Shown: positions 22,768 to 31,320 of the stretch, piece after piece
Layout of the letters: every line of letters begins with the position of its first letter
Numbering within the stretch: the first letter of the stretch is position 1
Source of the DNA: Acholeplasmataceae bacterium
GTDB taxonomy: Bacteria > Bacillota_I > Bacilli_A > Acholeplasmatales > Acholeplasmataceae
Length of the DNA stretch: 32,697 nt
Reading direction: 5' to 3'
Assembly: GCA_012515785.1 (NCBI GenBank)
Contig: JAAYXR010000072.1
Coordinates: 1-32,697, forward strand
Program-made: the position numbers and the translations under genes
Notes under the pieces: generated by a model
Told to the model about the DNA's origin: nothing
What the model saw: the letters and a program-made list of their open reading frames with translations, nothing else
Databases searched by the model: none

Positions 22768-23751
22768 TTATGTAGAGTATCCGCCTAATAAATAATTTGG
22801 TAGCGGACCATCCTTTTTATATTTATAATAAGCTGCGGCCGCAATCATTGCCGCGTTGTCAGTACAATACTGCATTTTTGGAATGATAATTTCCACATTT
22901 GGTATTTCTTCAAATACCCTTCTTCTTAATCCTTTATTAGCGGCAACACCACCACCAATAATTAATTGTTTTACTGGATGTTTTTCTATTGCCGCTTTAG
23001 TTTTGTTAATTAAAACATCAATTACTGCTTCTTGGAATGATGCGCTAACATCTTTAACATCTAGTTCAATATTTTTTTGTCTATTGTTATGAACAAAATT
23101 AATCACCGAACTCTTTAATCCACTAAAACTAAAATTTAAATCTCCTGAATCCATTACTGGTCTTGGAAAATTATAGATTGCCTTGCCTTCTTGAGCAAGT
23201 TTATCAATAATCGGACCACCTGGGTAACTTAAGCCTAAAACTCTAGCTACTTTATCATACGCTTCACCAACCGCATCATCATAAGTTTGACCGATGATTT
23301 CAAAATCAAAATGATCTTTAGCGTATATTAACTCAGTGTGTCCACCACTGACTAATAATATTATTGCTGGAAACTTAATTTCATTATCAATTGATGCGGC
23401 ATAGATATGACCATGTAAATGGTTAATCCCAATTAATGGAATACTATTAGCATATGCAAATGCGCTAGCGGCATTAATTCCAATTAATAGCGCCCCAATT
23501 AATCCTGGTCCCTCAGTAACAGCCACTAAATCAATTTCATTAGGTGTTACTTTCGCTTTTTCTAAAGCTTCATCAAATACTGTTGTTAAATATTTAATAT
23601 GGTTTCGTGAAGCGATTTCAGGGACAACTCCACCAAACACTTTGTGAATATCAATTTGTGATAAAACTACATTACTTAAAACTTCTTTTCCGTCTTTTAA
23701 TATCGCAACACTAGTCTCATCACAGCTTGTCTCAACTGCTAATATTATCAT
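22768..23751 (-). CDS. tsaD: tRNA N6-threonylcarbamoyladenosine synthesis protein TsaD
   Basis: 327 aa; [60 protein letters not shown]. Confidence 0.98.
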   Translation of the reverse strand: MIILAVETSCDETSVAILKDGKEVLSNVVLSQIDIHKVFGGVVPEIASRNHIKYLTTVFDEALEKAKVTPNEIDLVAVTEGPGLIGALLIGINAASAFAYANSIPLIGINHLHGHIYAASIDNEIKFPAIILLVSGGHTELIYAKDHFDFEIIGQTYDDAVGEAYDKVARVLGLSYPGGPIIDKLAQEGKAIYNFPRPVMDSGDLNFSFSGLKSSVINFVHNNRQKNIELDVKDVSASFQEAVIDVLINKTKAAIEKHPVKQLIIGGGVAANKGLRRRVFEEIPNVEIIIPKMQYCTDNAAMIAAAAYYKYKKDGPLPNYLLGGYST

Positions 23752-24182
23752 ATAGTTTTATCCTCCCATACATATATTATTCCATCTTCATCATGATAAT
23801 ATCGAGGGCGGATTCCTACATTAATAAATCCAAATTTTTCATAGATTTTCCTAGCCGCAAGATTCGATTCCTTGACTTCTAAAGTGATTTTATTAATCTT
23901 TTCTTTTTTTAATTCTTCAATTGAATAATTAAATAATTCTTGACCAATCTTTTGACTTTGAAATTCTTCTTTAACTCCAAAGAAATATATTTCAGCTTCT
24001 CCGTCAATTACTTGATAAATGACATACCCTAAAATTGTATCGTGACTATCAACCGTAACATAAACACGATGATATTCACTTTTTACTTGATTATGTGAAT
24101 TAGCCATTTCTCCTGGAAATAATTCTTTATGGATAATAGTAATGCCAGGAACATCACTTATTTTCGCTAATCTCGATATCAT
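23748..24182 (-). CDS. rimI: Ribosomal-protein-alanine N-acetyltransferase (GNAT)
   Basis: 144 aa GNAT fold: [44 protein letters not shown]; between tsaB and tsaD. Confidence 0.93.
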   Translation of the reverse strand: MISRLAKISDVPGITIIHKELFPGEMANSHNQVKSEYHRVYVTVDSHDTILGYVIYQVIDGEAEIYFFGVKEEFQSQKIGQELFNYSIEELKKEKINKITLEVKESNLAARKIYEKFGFINVGIRPRYYHDEDGIIYVWEDKTI

Positions 24183-24760
24183 AAGTTCATTTCCGCTTCT
24201 GTTTTTCTTAAATAATTAGGTACATAGTCATTAACATTTTCAACTAATGTTTTTTTCTTAATGATTTTACTAACATCAATTTGGTAATTATTTTCATCAA
24301 TATTAATAACTTTGTAGTTATTATACTCTTCTAAAGTTAAAATGTCACTATGTAACATTAATTTATCTTCTTTTATTGTTGTAATTCCTTCATAAATACC
24401 AGTAAAATATTGATTTCTTCTAGCATCGATCATTCCTAAGACTTTTCCTTCATATCCACTGGTTAAAAAGAAAATACTGCTTACTTCATATAAAGGTATC
24501 TTTAAGGTGTAGGCTAACATTTTACTAGTCATCCCAGCGACACGAAGGCCAGTATATGAGCCGGGACCACTGCCAACAACAATTTCTTTAATGTCCTTAA
24601 TTGATACTTTGTTTTTAGCCAGTAAATTATCAATCGCGTCAACCATATATTTAGCGTGATCTTTTCTTGCCACTCTTGTGTAATAATCAATTAATTTATT
24701 ATCACGAGTTAATCCGATCCACATTAATTTAGTTGAACTATCTAAAATTAATCTAAACAC
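24179..24760 (-). CDS. tsaB: tRNA threonylcarbamoyladenosine biosynthesis protein TsaB
   Basis: 193 aa; LILDSSTK, VVGSGPGSYTGLRVAG, MIDARRNQYFTGIY. Confidence 0.95.
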   Translation of the reverse strand: MFRLILDSSTKLMWIGLTRDNKLIDYYTRVARKDHAKYMVDAIDNLLAKNKVSIKDIKEIVVGSGPGSYTGLRVAGMTSKMLAYTLKIPLYEVSSIFFLTSGYEGKVLGMIDARRNQYFTGIYEGITTIKEDKLMLHSDILTLEEYNNYKVINIDENNYQIDVSKIIKKKTLVENVNDYVPNYLRKTEAEMNL

Positions 24761-25194
24761 TTTAATACCCCTTTATATTTATCGCCTTTAGGAATAAAAG
24801 TAAACTCACGAGTATTATCACCCGTTTTATTTATTTTAATTAACAAATGTTCTTTTGGTAACAACTCTTCTACTTGAAAAGGCCACTCAATTACCACAAC
24901 TGCATCATATAAATATTCTTCTAAGTCAAAGTCTTCTCCAAGTCCATCAAGGCGATATAAATCTAAATGATATAAATCAAGATTATCATTTGGATAATGT
25001 TTCATAATAGTATAACTTGGACTATTGACGATTTGTTTAATGCCTAACCCTTTAGCTAGCCCTTTAGTAAAGGTGGTTTTACCGGCCGCTAAGCTACCAT
25101 CAAGTAAAATAACTATTGGTTCTTTTAAGATTTCTCCTAACTTAATTCCTAATTCTACTGTTTCTTCTGGGTTTTTAGTTACTACCTTAATCAT
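24748..25194 (-). CDS. tsaE: tRNA threonylcarbamoyladenosine biosynthesis ATPase TsaE
   Basis: 148 aa; LLDGSLAAGKTTFTKGLAKGLGI, SPSYTIMKHY, LYHLDLYRLDG. Confidence 0.95.
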   Translation of the reverse strand: MIKVVTKNPEETVELGIKLGEILKEPIVILLDGSLAAGKTTFTKGLAKGLGIKQIVNSPSYTIMKHYPNDNLDLYHLDLYRLDGLGEDFDLEEYLYDAVVVIEWPFQVEELLPKEHLLIKINKTGDNTREFTFIPKGDKYKGVLKCLD

Positions 25195-26471
25195 TTTGTT
25201 GGCTTCCCTAATAACCTAAACATATTTGATTTATAAAGTTCAACTCCTGGTTGATCAAATGGATTAACTTCTAATAAGTATGCTGACATCGCGCACGCTT
25301 TTTCAAAGAAGTAAACTAAATATCCAAAACTATACTCAGTTAATTCTGGAATTTCAATTTCCATAATTGGCACTCCACCAGCATAGTGAGCTTCAATCGT
25401 TCCTTTTTGGGCTTGTTTATTGACATAACTAACTTTAGCACCCGCTAAATAGTTTAAGTTATCATTATCATTTTCAAAGAAAGGAATTTTAATATCTTTA
25501 GAAACTTTATTAACCGATAAAACAGTTTCAATTAAAAATCTTGGACCATCTTGCATATATTGTCCCATTGAATGTAAATCAGTAGTTAAATTAATACTAG
25601 CTGGGAATAATCCTTTACCGCCTTTACCTTCTGATTCACCATATAATTGCTTCCACCATTCACCTAAATAAAATAATTCATATTCATAAAAAGCTAGAGT
25701 TTCAACTTTAAAACCTTCTTTATATAAAAGGTATCTAACTAATGCATATTTATAAGCTTCGTTTTCTTCAATATCAGTTTGATGATATTTAACCATTGCG
25801 TGCTCAGCACCCTTAACCATTTCTTTAATGTTATATCCGGCTGCCGCAAGTGGCAATAATCCAACCGCGCTTAAAACACTAAAACGTCCACCAACATCAT
25901 CAGGAATAACAAATCTTTCATATCCTTCCGCGACTGATGCACTATAAAGAGCTCCTCTTTTAGCATCAGTGGTAACAAAGATTCTGTTTTTAGCTTCTTC
26001 GCCATATTTTTGATAAATTAATTCTTTTAAAATTCTAAAAGCGATCGCTGGTTCAGTTGTTGTTCCTGATTTAGAAATAACATTAATTGAAAAATCTCTA
26101 TTTTCTAAATATTTAACTAATCTATTTAAATATCCGCTCGACATTTGATGTCCAGCAAAGATAACTTCCATCTTCTGATCTTCTTTATTAACTAAATAAT
26201 CAAGAGCGGCTTGGGCCCCTAAATAAGACCCACCAATTCCAATCACGACTAAAGTTTCGCTTTGTTGCAAAATTTTATTAGCTGCCGCTTGAATTCGAAC
26301 CATTTCACTTTGAATATCAGTTGGTAATGTAACCCAACCTAAAAAGTCACTACCAGCTCCACTTTTATTGTGAATCATATCGTGAACCTCATTAACTCTA
26401 CCTTGATAATCTTTTAAATTTGACTTAATAAACTTTTTAGTTAAATCAATTTTGACATTTAAATACGACAT
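25191..26471 (-). CDS. pgi: Glucose-6-phosphate isomerase
   Basis: VVIGIGGSYLGAQAALDYL, ISKSGTTTEPAIAFR, GGRFSVLSAVGLLPLA; ORF track starts at 26495, but SD GGAGAGG lies inside that extension, favouring ATG at 26471. Confidence 0.96.
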   Translation of the reverse strand: MSYLNVKIDLTKKFIKSNLKDYQGRVNEVHDMIHNKSGAGSDFLGWVTLPTDIQSEMVRIQAAANKILQQSETLVVIGIGGSYLGAQAALDYLVNKEDQKMEVIFAGHQMSSGYLNRLVKYLENRDFSINVISKSGTTTEPAIAFRILKELIYQKYGEEAKNRIFVTTDAKRGALYSASVAEGYERFVIPDDVGGRFSVLSAVGLLPLAAAGYNIKEMVKGAEHAMVKYHQTDIEENEAYKYALVRYLLYKEGFKVETLAFYEYELFYLGEWWKQLYGESEGKGGKGLFPASINLTTDLHSMGQYMQDGPRFLIETVLSVNKVSKDIKIPFFENDNDNLNYLAGAKVSYVNKQAQKGTIEAHYAGGVPIMEIEIPELTEYSFGYLVYFFEKACAMSAYLLEVNPFDQPGVELYKSNMFRLLGKPTK

Positions 26472-26513
26472 GTTATCCTCTCCGTTCAATATCATATATA
26501 TTATACAATAGTT

Positions 26514-26560
26514 TCAAAAAAAAAATAAAGGCTTGATAAATAATGTATTATTATCAAGCC
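26514..26560 (-). terminator. Rho-independent terminator after the NifU-like gene
   Basis: Perfect GGCTTGATAA (26530-26539) / TTATCAAGCC (26551-26560), T-rich run on the minus strand. Confidence 0.88.
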
Positions 26561-26572
26561 AATAATTTACAA

Positions 26573-26797
26573 TTAAACTGCTACTACCGCAATAACACCC
26601 GGAACTCTTTCAACTAAAATTCTTTCAATTCCGTCATATAATGTAGTATCAATCAAAGCGCAACCGACACATGCTCCTAACATTCTAATGTAGACAATTC
26701 CATCTTCAAGCTTAACAAACTCTAAGTCGCCTCCATCTCTATTTAGATATGGTCTTATTTGCTCGAGTATTCTTTTTACTTCTTTTTCCATTTCCAC
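26573..26797 (-). CDS. NifU C-terminal-domain (Nfu-like) Fe-S protein
   Basis: 74 aa; YLNRDGGDLEFVKLEDGIVYIRMLGACVGCALIDTTLYDGIERILVERVPGV; GTG start with SD AGAGGAG, overlapping the upstream gene. Confidence 0.92.
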   Translation of the reverse strand: MEMEKEVKRILEQIRPYLNRDGGDLEFVKLEDGIVYIRMLGACVGCALIDTTLYDGIERILVERVPGVIAVVAV

Positions 26798-27077
26798 TGT
26801 CTCTAGTCTCCTCTTTTATTCTTTTTAAAATATAGTAAGGCGTGTTGTAGTTACAAGAATCATTTAAGTAATCCGGAATAAAATTGTAACTAGTTTTGCC
26901 CTTTTCGTTATCGCCAAATCCTTTTAATCTTAAGATACCTGATGACACATCTCCGACAATATAATCATATTGTTTAAAAGAGACATCAACATATCTTTCA
27001 TTAAACGCTTGTGGATCAAAGGCGTCGCGGTAATTTTTAATTAAATCAAATTTTCCGTGTTCAGTTTCAACAATCAT
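26739..27077 (-). CDS. YutD-like family protein
   Basis: 112 aa; KFDLIKNYRDAFDPQAFNERYVDVSFKQYDYIVGDVSSGILRLKGF; beside a NifU-like gene. Confidence 0.8.
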   Translation of the reverse strand: MIVETEHGKFDLIKNYRDAFDPQAFNERYVDVSFKQYDYIVGDVSSGILRLKGFGDNEKGKTSYNFIPDYLNDSCNYNTPYYILKRIKEETRDSGNGKRSKKNTRANKTISK

Positions 27078-28185
27078 GATAATCCTCCTCTAATAAGCAA
27101 ACTGCTTCCGCGGCAATCGCTTCACTTTGCCCTATTGGGCCTATTTTCTCGGTAGTCGTTACTTTAAAATTAATCGCTCCATTTGGGATTTTTAATAAGT
27201 ATGCTATGTTATGTAAAATCTCTTGTCGATACTTAAATAATTTAGGTTTTTCTAAGTATAATGAGACATCAATATTCGCGATTAAATAGTTTTTATTTTT
27301 CATCTCTTCAAGTGCTCTTTGAAGTAAGACTACTGATGAGATATCTTTATATTCATCACTAGTATCAGGAAAATTAGTTCCTAAATCTCCTAATCCTAAA
27401 GCTCCTAAAATTGATTCAGTAATCGCATGTAATAAGACATCGGCATCGCTGTGTCCCAATAAGCCAACTTCTGAAGGGATATCAACTCCACCTAAGATTA
27501 ATTTTCTTCCTTTTTCTAGGCGATGAATATCAAAACTATGTCCGATTCTAAATCCACGATTCATTAATTTTTGGATGCGCCATAAATCATCTTTTTCAGT
27601 CAGTTTATCATTTGATTTAGTGTGGAAAACTGGAAAAAGTGAGGCGTTAGGGAAGATATCTAAAACCATTCCCACTTCATCAGAGTATTGATCTTCTGCC
27701 TTACTAAAAGCGTCTAATAATAACTCTCGTTTAAAAACTTGAGGGGTTTCGGTAGTAAAATACATTTTCCGGTCACGTGATATAATTTTATCACCCTTAC
27801 CAATTTCTTTTAACGAATCAGTTAGCCATTTTGCTAAAAAACAACCGTCACCAACACTAATATGATTAAGGAGTTCTCCTACCATTCCTTTAGTTAATAG
27901 GGGCCTAGCGGCATCGTGAATAAAGACATATTCTCCAGTTGCTTCCTTAACTCCATTATAAACACTTTCACCACGATAATTACCACCTTTTACCACTTTT
28001 ACATTAGGAATTTTAATATCTTTATTAGTAACTAGAATTACTTCAAATCCCATTTCTAAAAAGACCTTCATACTATGATAATAGAGTGGTTTACCTTTTA
28101 ATAATATATCCATTTTGTTTCCAGTCCCACCAGACATTTTATATCTAGTTGAGAGACCAGCGGCAACAATCACTGCAGAATTCAT
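27067..28185 (-). CDS. ispDF: Bifunctional IspD/IspF (MEP cytidylyltransferase / MEcPP synthase)
   Basis: 372 aa; IspD AAGLSTRYK, HDAARPLLTKGM, TPQVFKRELL; IspF RIGHSFDIHRLEKGRKLILGGV, GLLGHSDADVLLHAITES, TTTEKIGPIGQSEAIAAEAV. Confidence 0.95.
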   Translation of the reverse strand: MNSAVIVAAGLSTRYKMSGGTGNKMDILLKGKPLYYHSMKVFLEMGFEVILVTNKDIKIPNVKVVKGGNYRGESVYNGVKEATGEYVFIHDAARPLLTKGMVGELLNHISVGDGCFLAKWLTDSLKEIGKGDKIISRDRKMYFTTETPQVFKRELLLDAFSKAEDQYSDEVGMVLDIFPNASLFPVFHTKSNDKLTEKDDLWRIQKLMNRGFRIGHSFDIHRLEKGRKLILGGVDIPSEVGLLGHSDADVLLHAITESILGALGLGDLGTNFPDTSDEYKDISSVVLLQRALEEMKNKNYLIANIDVSLYLEKPKLFKYRQEILHNIAYLLKIPNGAINFKVTTTEKIGPIGQSEAIAAEAVCLLEEDYHDC

Positions 28186-28187
28186 CT

Positions 28188-28718
28188 TTATCCTTTAAAA
28201 TAATAATCTAATTTTTGATCGTGACTATCCACTTCAAATTCAACTTCTTGAAAATCATAGATTACACCAACCACATGCTTTGGGCGATATCTTACTAAAA
28301 ACTTATCATAATAACCACCACCAAAGCCTAACCGGTGGTTATTAAAAATTGCAATCGCGGGAACTAATAAATAATCAATTTCCGTTACTTCTTCAATATT
28401 TACTGGTTCTAAAATATTAAACTTAGCTGATTTAAATTTAGTATCATCACTAATTTTTGAAAATAACAAACCTTTATTAATAATTTTGGGCACACAAAAT
28501 ACTTTATCATCTTTTAATAAATCCGTTAAATCAATTTCATTTTTAGTTGGCATATAAATACCTACTACATGAGCCTTTTGATAATTTTTATCTAAACGAA
28601 TTTTACTAATAATATTAGCACTTTTTAAAGCAATATTTTTACTAGATAGTCTTAACCTTTTACCTAATATTATCTTTCTAATTTTCGCTTTACTTAATAT
28701 CTCCATAATAACAAACAT
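28188..28718 (-). CDS. 5-formyltetrahydrofolate cyclo-ligase
   Basis: 176 aa; VPAIAIFNNHRLGFGGGYYDKFL signature; start overlaps the upstream gene, possibly at the internal ATG (MEILSK). Confidence 0.92.
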   Translation of the reverse strand: MFVIMEILSKAKIRKIILGKRLRLSSKNIALKSANIISKIRLDKNYQKAHVVGIYMPTKNEIDLTDLLKDDKVFCVPKIINKGLLFSKISDDTKFKSAKFNILEPVNIEEVTEIDYLLVPAIAIFNNHRLGFGGGYYDKFLVRYRPKHVVGVIYDFQEVEFEVDSHDQKLDYYFKG

Positions 28719-30261
28719 GCCCTTTATATTTCGGGTTTTCAGCTACTTTTAAAGCTGACATTGCTGTTTCTAACATTTCGTTTTCGTTATAACCATCGTT
28801 GTTAATAATTGAAATACCGGCAAACACTTCAAGTTCTAATTTACTTGCTCCGTACTCTAATACCATATTTAAGTAATCATCATTTCCTTGAACACCTTTT
28901 CTAATTAAGTTCATTTTTCGTTGATCATCTAAGATGAAGGCGAAAGTTGAACCTGAAATTCTAAAAATACTATTTTCTTCAGAAACAAATGATTTTTCTA
29001 ATTTAGAAATATATTCAGAAATTGCCATATTGCCAACTTCACGGCCGTGAAGTTCATTAATATATGGTAAATTTTTTAATCTTACAATAACCAAGTGAAA
29101 ATATCTTTCCTCATCAATAATTTTACGAAGTTTAATCGTTAAGTCGTTTTGATCACCCATAGTATCTAAGTTTTGTAAGTTAGTCCGCATAAAATGTTTC
29201 GTTGATACTTGATTAATCGCACTCATAATCATCGTGTTTTCTTCTAAGAAAATCTTTTTACTTTTATCGGTATACCACTTGTAGACACCATTAGAAAATA
29301 GGCGATACTTCATCTCCATATTTGGAGTTCCTGGGGTTAATTGATTTAATTTAGTTAAGTAACGATTTAAATCATCTGGTTGCATTAATTTTAATAAATC
29401 TTCAGTATGAACATTGTTTGATTGGAATCCTAGCTCTTCAACTAAAGTATCTGAGATCCAAGTTGATTTATCTTCAATATCACTAAACGCTAATCCTTCA
29501 TCACTTACTTCTAACGTTGCCACGAATTGTTCTTGAAGAGTTTCAAGTTGAAGGGTAGTTTGTTTTAATTGTTTTTCAACCCCCAGTAAATTGAAGTCAG
29601 TTTTCATCTCGCCAATTAAAAATCTTCCGTAATATCCAAATTTAGAATACATTGCTTGATCAATCATATGAACAACTGAAGTGTCACCTTCACTATTTAA
29701 ATAAACGATTTCAAGCTTAACAATATCATTTGGTGCTTTAATTTTTTTAAGTTGCTCTAGCATTTCTTCAAAATCACGATTCGAAGAATTTTTGTTATTT
29801 ACTTGAGTGATTCTAATAGTTCGGTTTAATACATCAAATAATTTTTTGTTTAATACTTCTTCAAAAGTAACATCAAAATCTTGTAATAAATTAGAAGAAA
29901 TGTCTTTAATACGGTCTTTTTTATCAATTATTAAATAGGTATTCCAAGGACTATTTTTAATTGACTGGGTATGCATTGATAACTGCTTTTTCGCAAATAA
30001 CATCCTAACAAATAATATTAAAATGAATACTAAAAGCAGTACAATTTCAAAGATTCCCATATAATTATAGATCATTAAGAAAGTTGGATTTTCTTTAATA
30101 ACCGTTGAGTATATTGCAAAAAAGACTATCGAGACTATTAAATTAGTCAATACGATAATCGTTTTATAAAATGGTACTTTTGAATTATTAATTCCTTCTA
30201 ATAAAACTACTAGCCCACTTAAAACAGCCAATAAAAGAATTGAAATCGGTAAAAAATCCAT
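28690..30261 (-). CDS. Membrane protein with PAS-like repeats and a degenerate GGDEF domain
   Basis: 523 aa; about 3 N-terminal TMs, PAS-like segments (TYLIIDKKDRIKDIS...; MEMKYRLFSNGVYKWYTDKSKKIF), GGDEF-like fold with NELHGREVGNMAISEYISKLE, FRISGSTFAFIL and AGISIINNDGYNENEMLETAMSALKVAE. Confidence 0.8.
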   Translation of the reverse strand: MDFLPISILLLAVLSGLVVLLEGINNSKVPFYKTIIVLTNLIVSIVFFAIYSTVIKENPTFLMIYNYMGIFEIVLLLVFILILFVRMLFAKKQLSMHTQSIKNSPWNTYLIIDKKDRIKDISSNLLQDFDVTFEEVLNKKLFDVLNRTIRITQVNNKNSSNRDFEEMLEQLKKIKAPNDIVKLEIVYLNSEGDTSVVHMIDQAMYSKFGYYGRFLIGEMKTDFNLLGVEKQLKQTTLQLETLQEQFVATLEVSDEGLAFSDIEDKSTWISDTLVEELGFQSNNVHTEDLLKLMQPDDLNRYLTKLNQLTPGTPNMEMKYRLFSNGVYKWYTDKSKKIFLEENTMIMSAINQVSTKHFMRTNLQNLDTMGDQNDLTIKLRKIIDEERYFHLVIVRLKNLPYINELHGREVGNMAISEYISKLEKSFVSEENSIFRISGSTFAFILDDQRKMNLIRKGVQGNDDYLNMVLEYGASKLELEVFAGISIINNDGYNENEMLETAMSALKVAENPKYKGHVCYYGDIK

Positions 30262-30275
30262 TATTTAATCCTTTC

Positions 30276-30458
30276 CTATAAGTAAGGTAGAAAATATATT
30301 AAAAATATAATTCCAGCAGTTAAGATAACCGCAATAATTAAAAATAGGTATGAGTGTTTATTTAGAAATTTTACCATTCTATCAGTTTTATTATTAATCG
30401 CAATTGTCACAAACGGCTTAGTTACAAAGCGATATATTGATTGAATAACTTTTTTCAT
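30276..30458 (-). CDS. Small membrane protein, 60 aa, unknown function
   Basis: MKKVIQSIYRFVTKPFVTIAINNKTDRMVKFLNKHSYLFLIIAVILTAGIIFLIYFLPYL; strong SD AGGAGGGG; between cdaA and the PAS/GGDEF gene. Confidence 0.85.
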   Translation of the reverse strand: MKKVIQSIYRFVTKPFVTIAINNKTDRMVKFLNKHSYLFLIIAVILTAGIIFLIYFLPYL

Positions 30459-30469
30459 GATAACCCCTC

Positions 30470-31234
30470 CTATTTAATATATAAGTTTAGGTAATCCAAT
30501 AACTTTTCACGACTATTAAGTTTAATTAACATACTGGCTACAGCTATTGAAATATCTCCAGTTTCTTCACTAACTACAATCGTTAAACTATCGGTAATCT
30601 CACTAATACCTAAAGCGGCACGGTGACGTGATCCCATTGTTTTATCGAATGTATCATTCCGAGATAAGGTAAAATATGCTGCCGCACACACTACTTCATC
30701 CCCTCTAATAATAACGGCTCCGTCGTGCAATGGTGTTAGTGGTGTAAAGATATTTAATAGTAGTTCTTTGGTTACTTTACCATTAATTAAAATCGCTTTT
30801 TCAGCATATTGGTCTAAAGTATTGTGGTTTTCCATCGTAATGATTGCCCCGATTTTACGATTCGATAAATCAATTACTGCATCAATAATATGTTCTTTCG
30901 TCAACTCAGAACTAACACGCATACCAGACATTTTATTGACTTCTTGAGCCCAACCCGCATCATATTTCGCGCGAATATCAGGAGCGATAATAATCGCAAT
31001 AATAACTGGCAATACAATAATATTCATATAAATCAAAATATCTTTTAAAATTTGTAACTCTTCAGGTATAACTATAAAATAGAAAAACGCTGAAACGCCC
31101 ATAAACATCAATCCAGCTAGAAAGAGACTAAATGTTTTACGATTGGTAAACATTAATCTTAAAAAAGCATAAATTGAGATTATCATTAAATACGCAGTTA
31201 CAGCTATTACCCAAATTGGAGTTCCTTGCCACAT
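30470..31234 (-). CDS. cdaA: Diadenylate cyclase CdaA/DacA (membrane DAC-domain)
   Basis: N-terminal TMs then DAC domain with LHDGAVIIRGDEV and GSRHRAALGISEITDSLTIVVSEETGDISIA; ORF track starts at 31243 (GTG), but SD AGGTGA favours ATG at 31234. Confidence 0.96.
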   Translation of the reverse strand: MWQGTPIWVIAVTAYLMIISIYAFLRLMFTNRKTFSLFLAGLMFMGVSAFFYFIVIPEELQILKDILIYMNIIVLPVIIAIIIAPDIRAKYDAGWAQEVNKMSGMRVSSELTKEHIIDAVIDLSNRKIGAIITMENHNTLDQYAEKAILINGKVTKELLLNIFTPLTPLHDGAVIIRGDEVVCAAAYFTLSRNDTFDKTMGSRHRAALGISEITDSLTIVVSEETGDISIAVASMLIKLNSREKLLDYLNLYIK

Positions 31235-31273
31235 AAAAATCACCTGCCGTTCCCTTTAATTATATCATAATAT

Positions 31274-31302
31274 ATCATATATAGTGATATAATAATAGTC
31301 AA
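31274..31302 (-). promoter_or_regulatory. Candidate promoter for cdaA and downstream genes
   Basis: Minus strand TTGACT (31297-31302), 17 bp, TATGAT (31274-31279). Confidence 0.55.
31285..31293 (+). promoter_or_regulatory. Candidate extended -10 promoter for hflX
   Basis: TGATATAAT about 28 bp before the hflX ATG; no convincing -35. Confidence 0.45.
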
Positions 31303-31320
31303 GGAAGGTGACTTTTTTTA

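Noticed and set aside
21000-23092. Plus-strand ORFs 21000..21227, 21398..21646, 22520..22795, 22856..23092
   Set aside because: Antisense to the exported protein and tsaD; no domain or convincing SD support
26489-26528. Promoter for pgi
   Set aside because: A TATAAT exists (26500-26505) and a TTGAAA (26512-26517), but they are not correctly spaced with each other; evidence too weak to list as a feature
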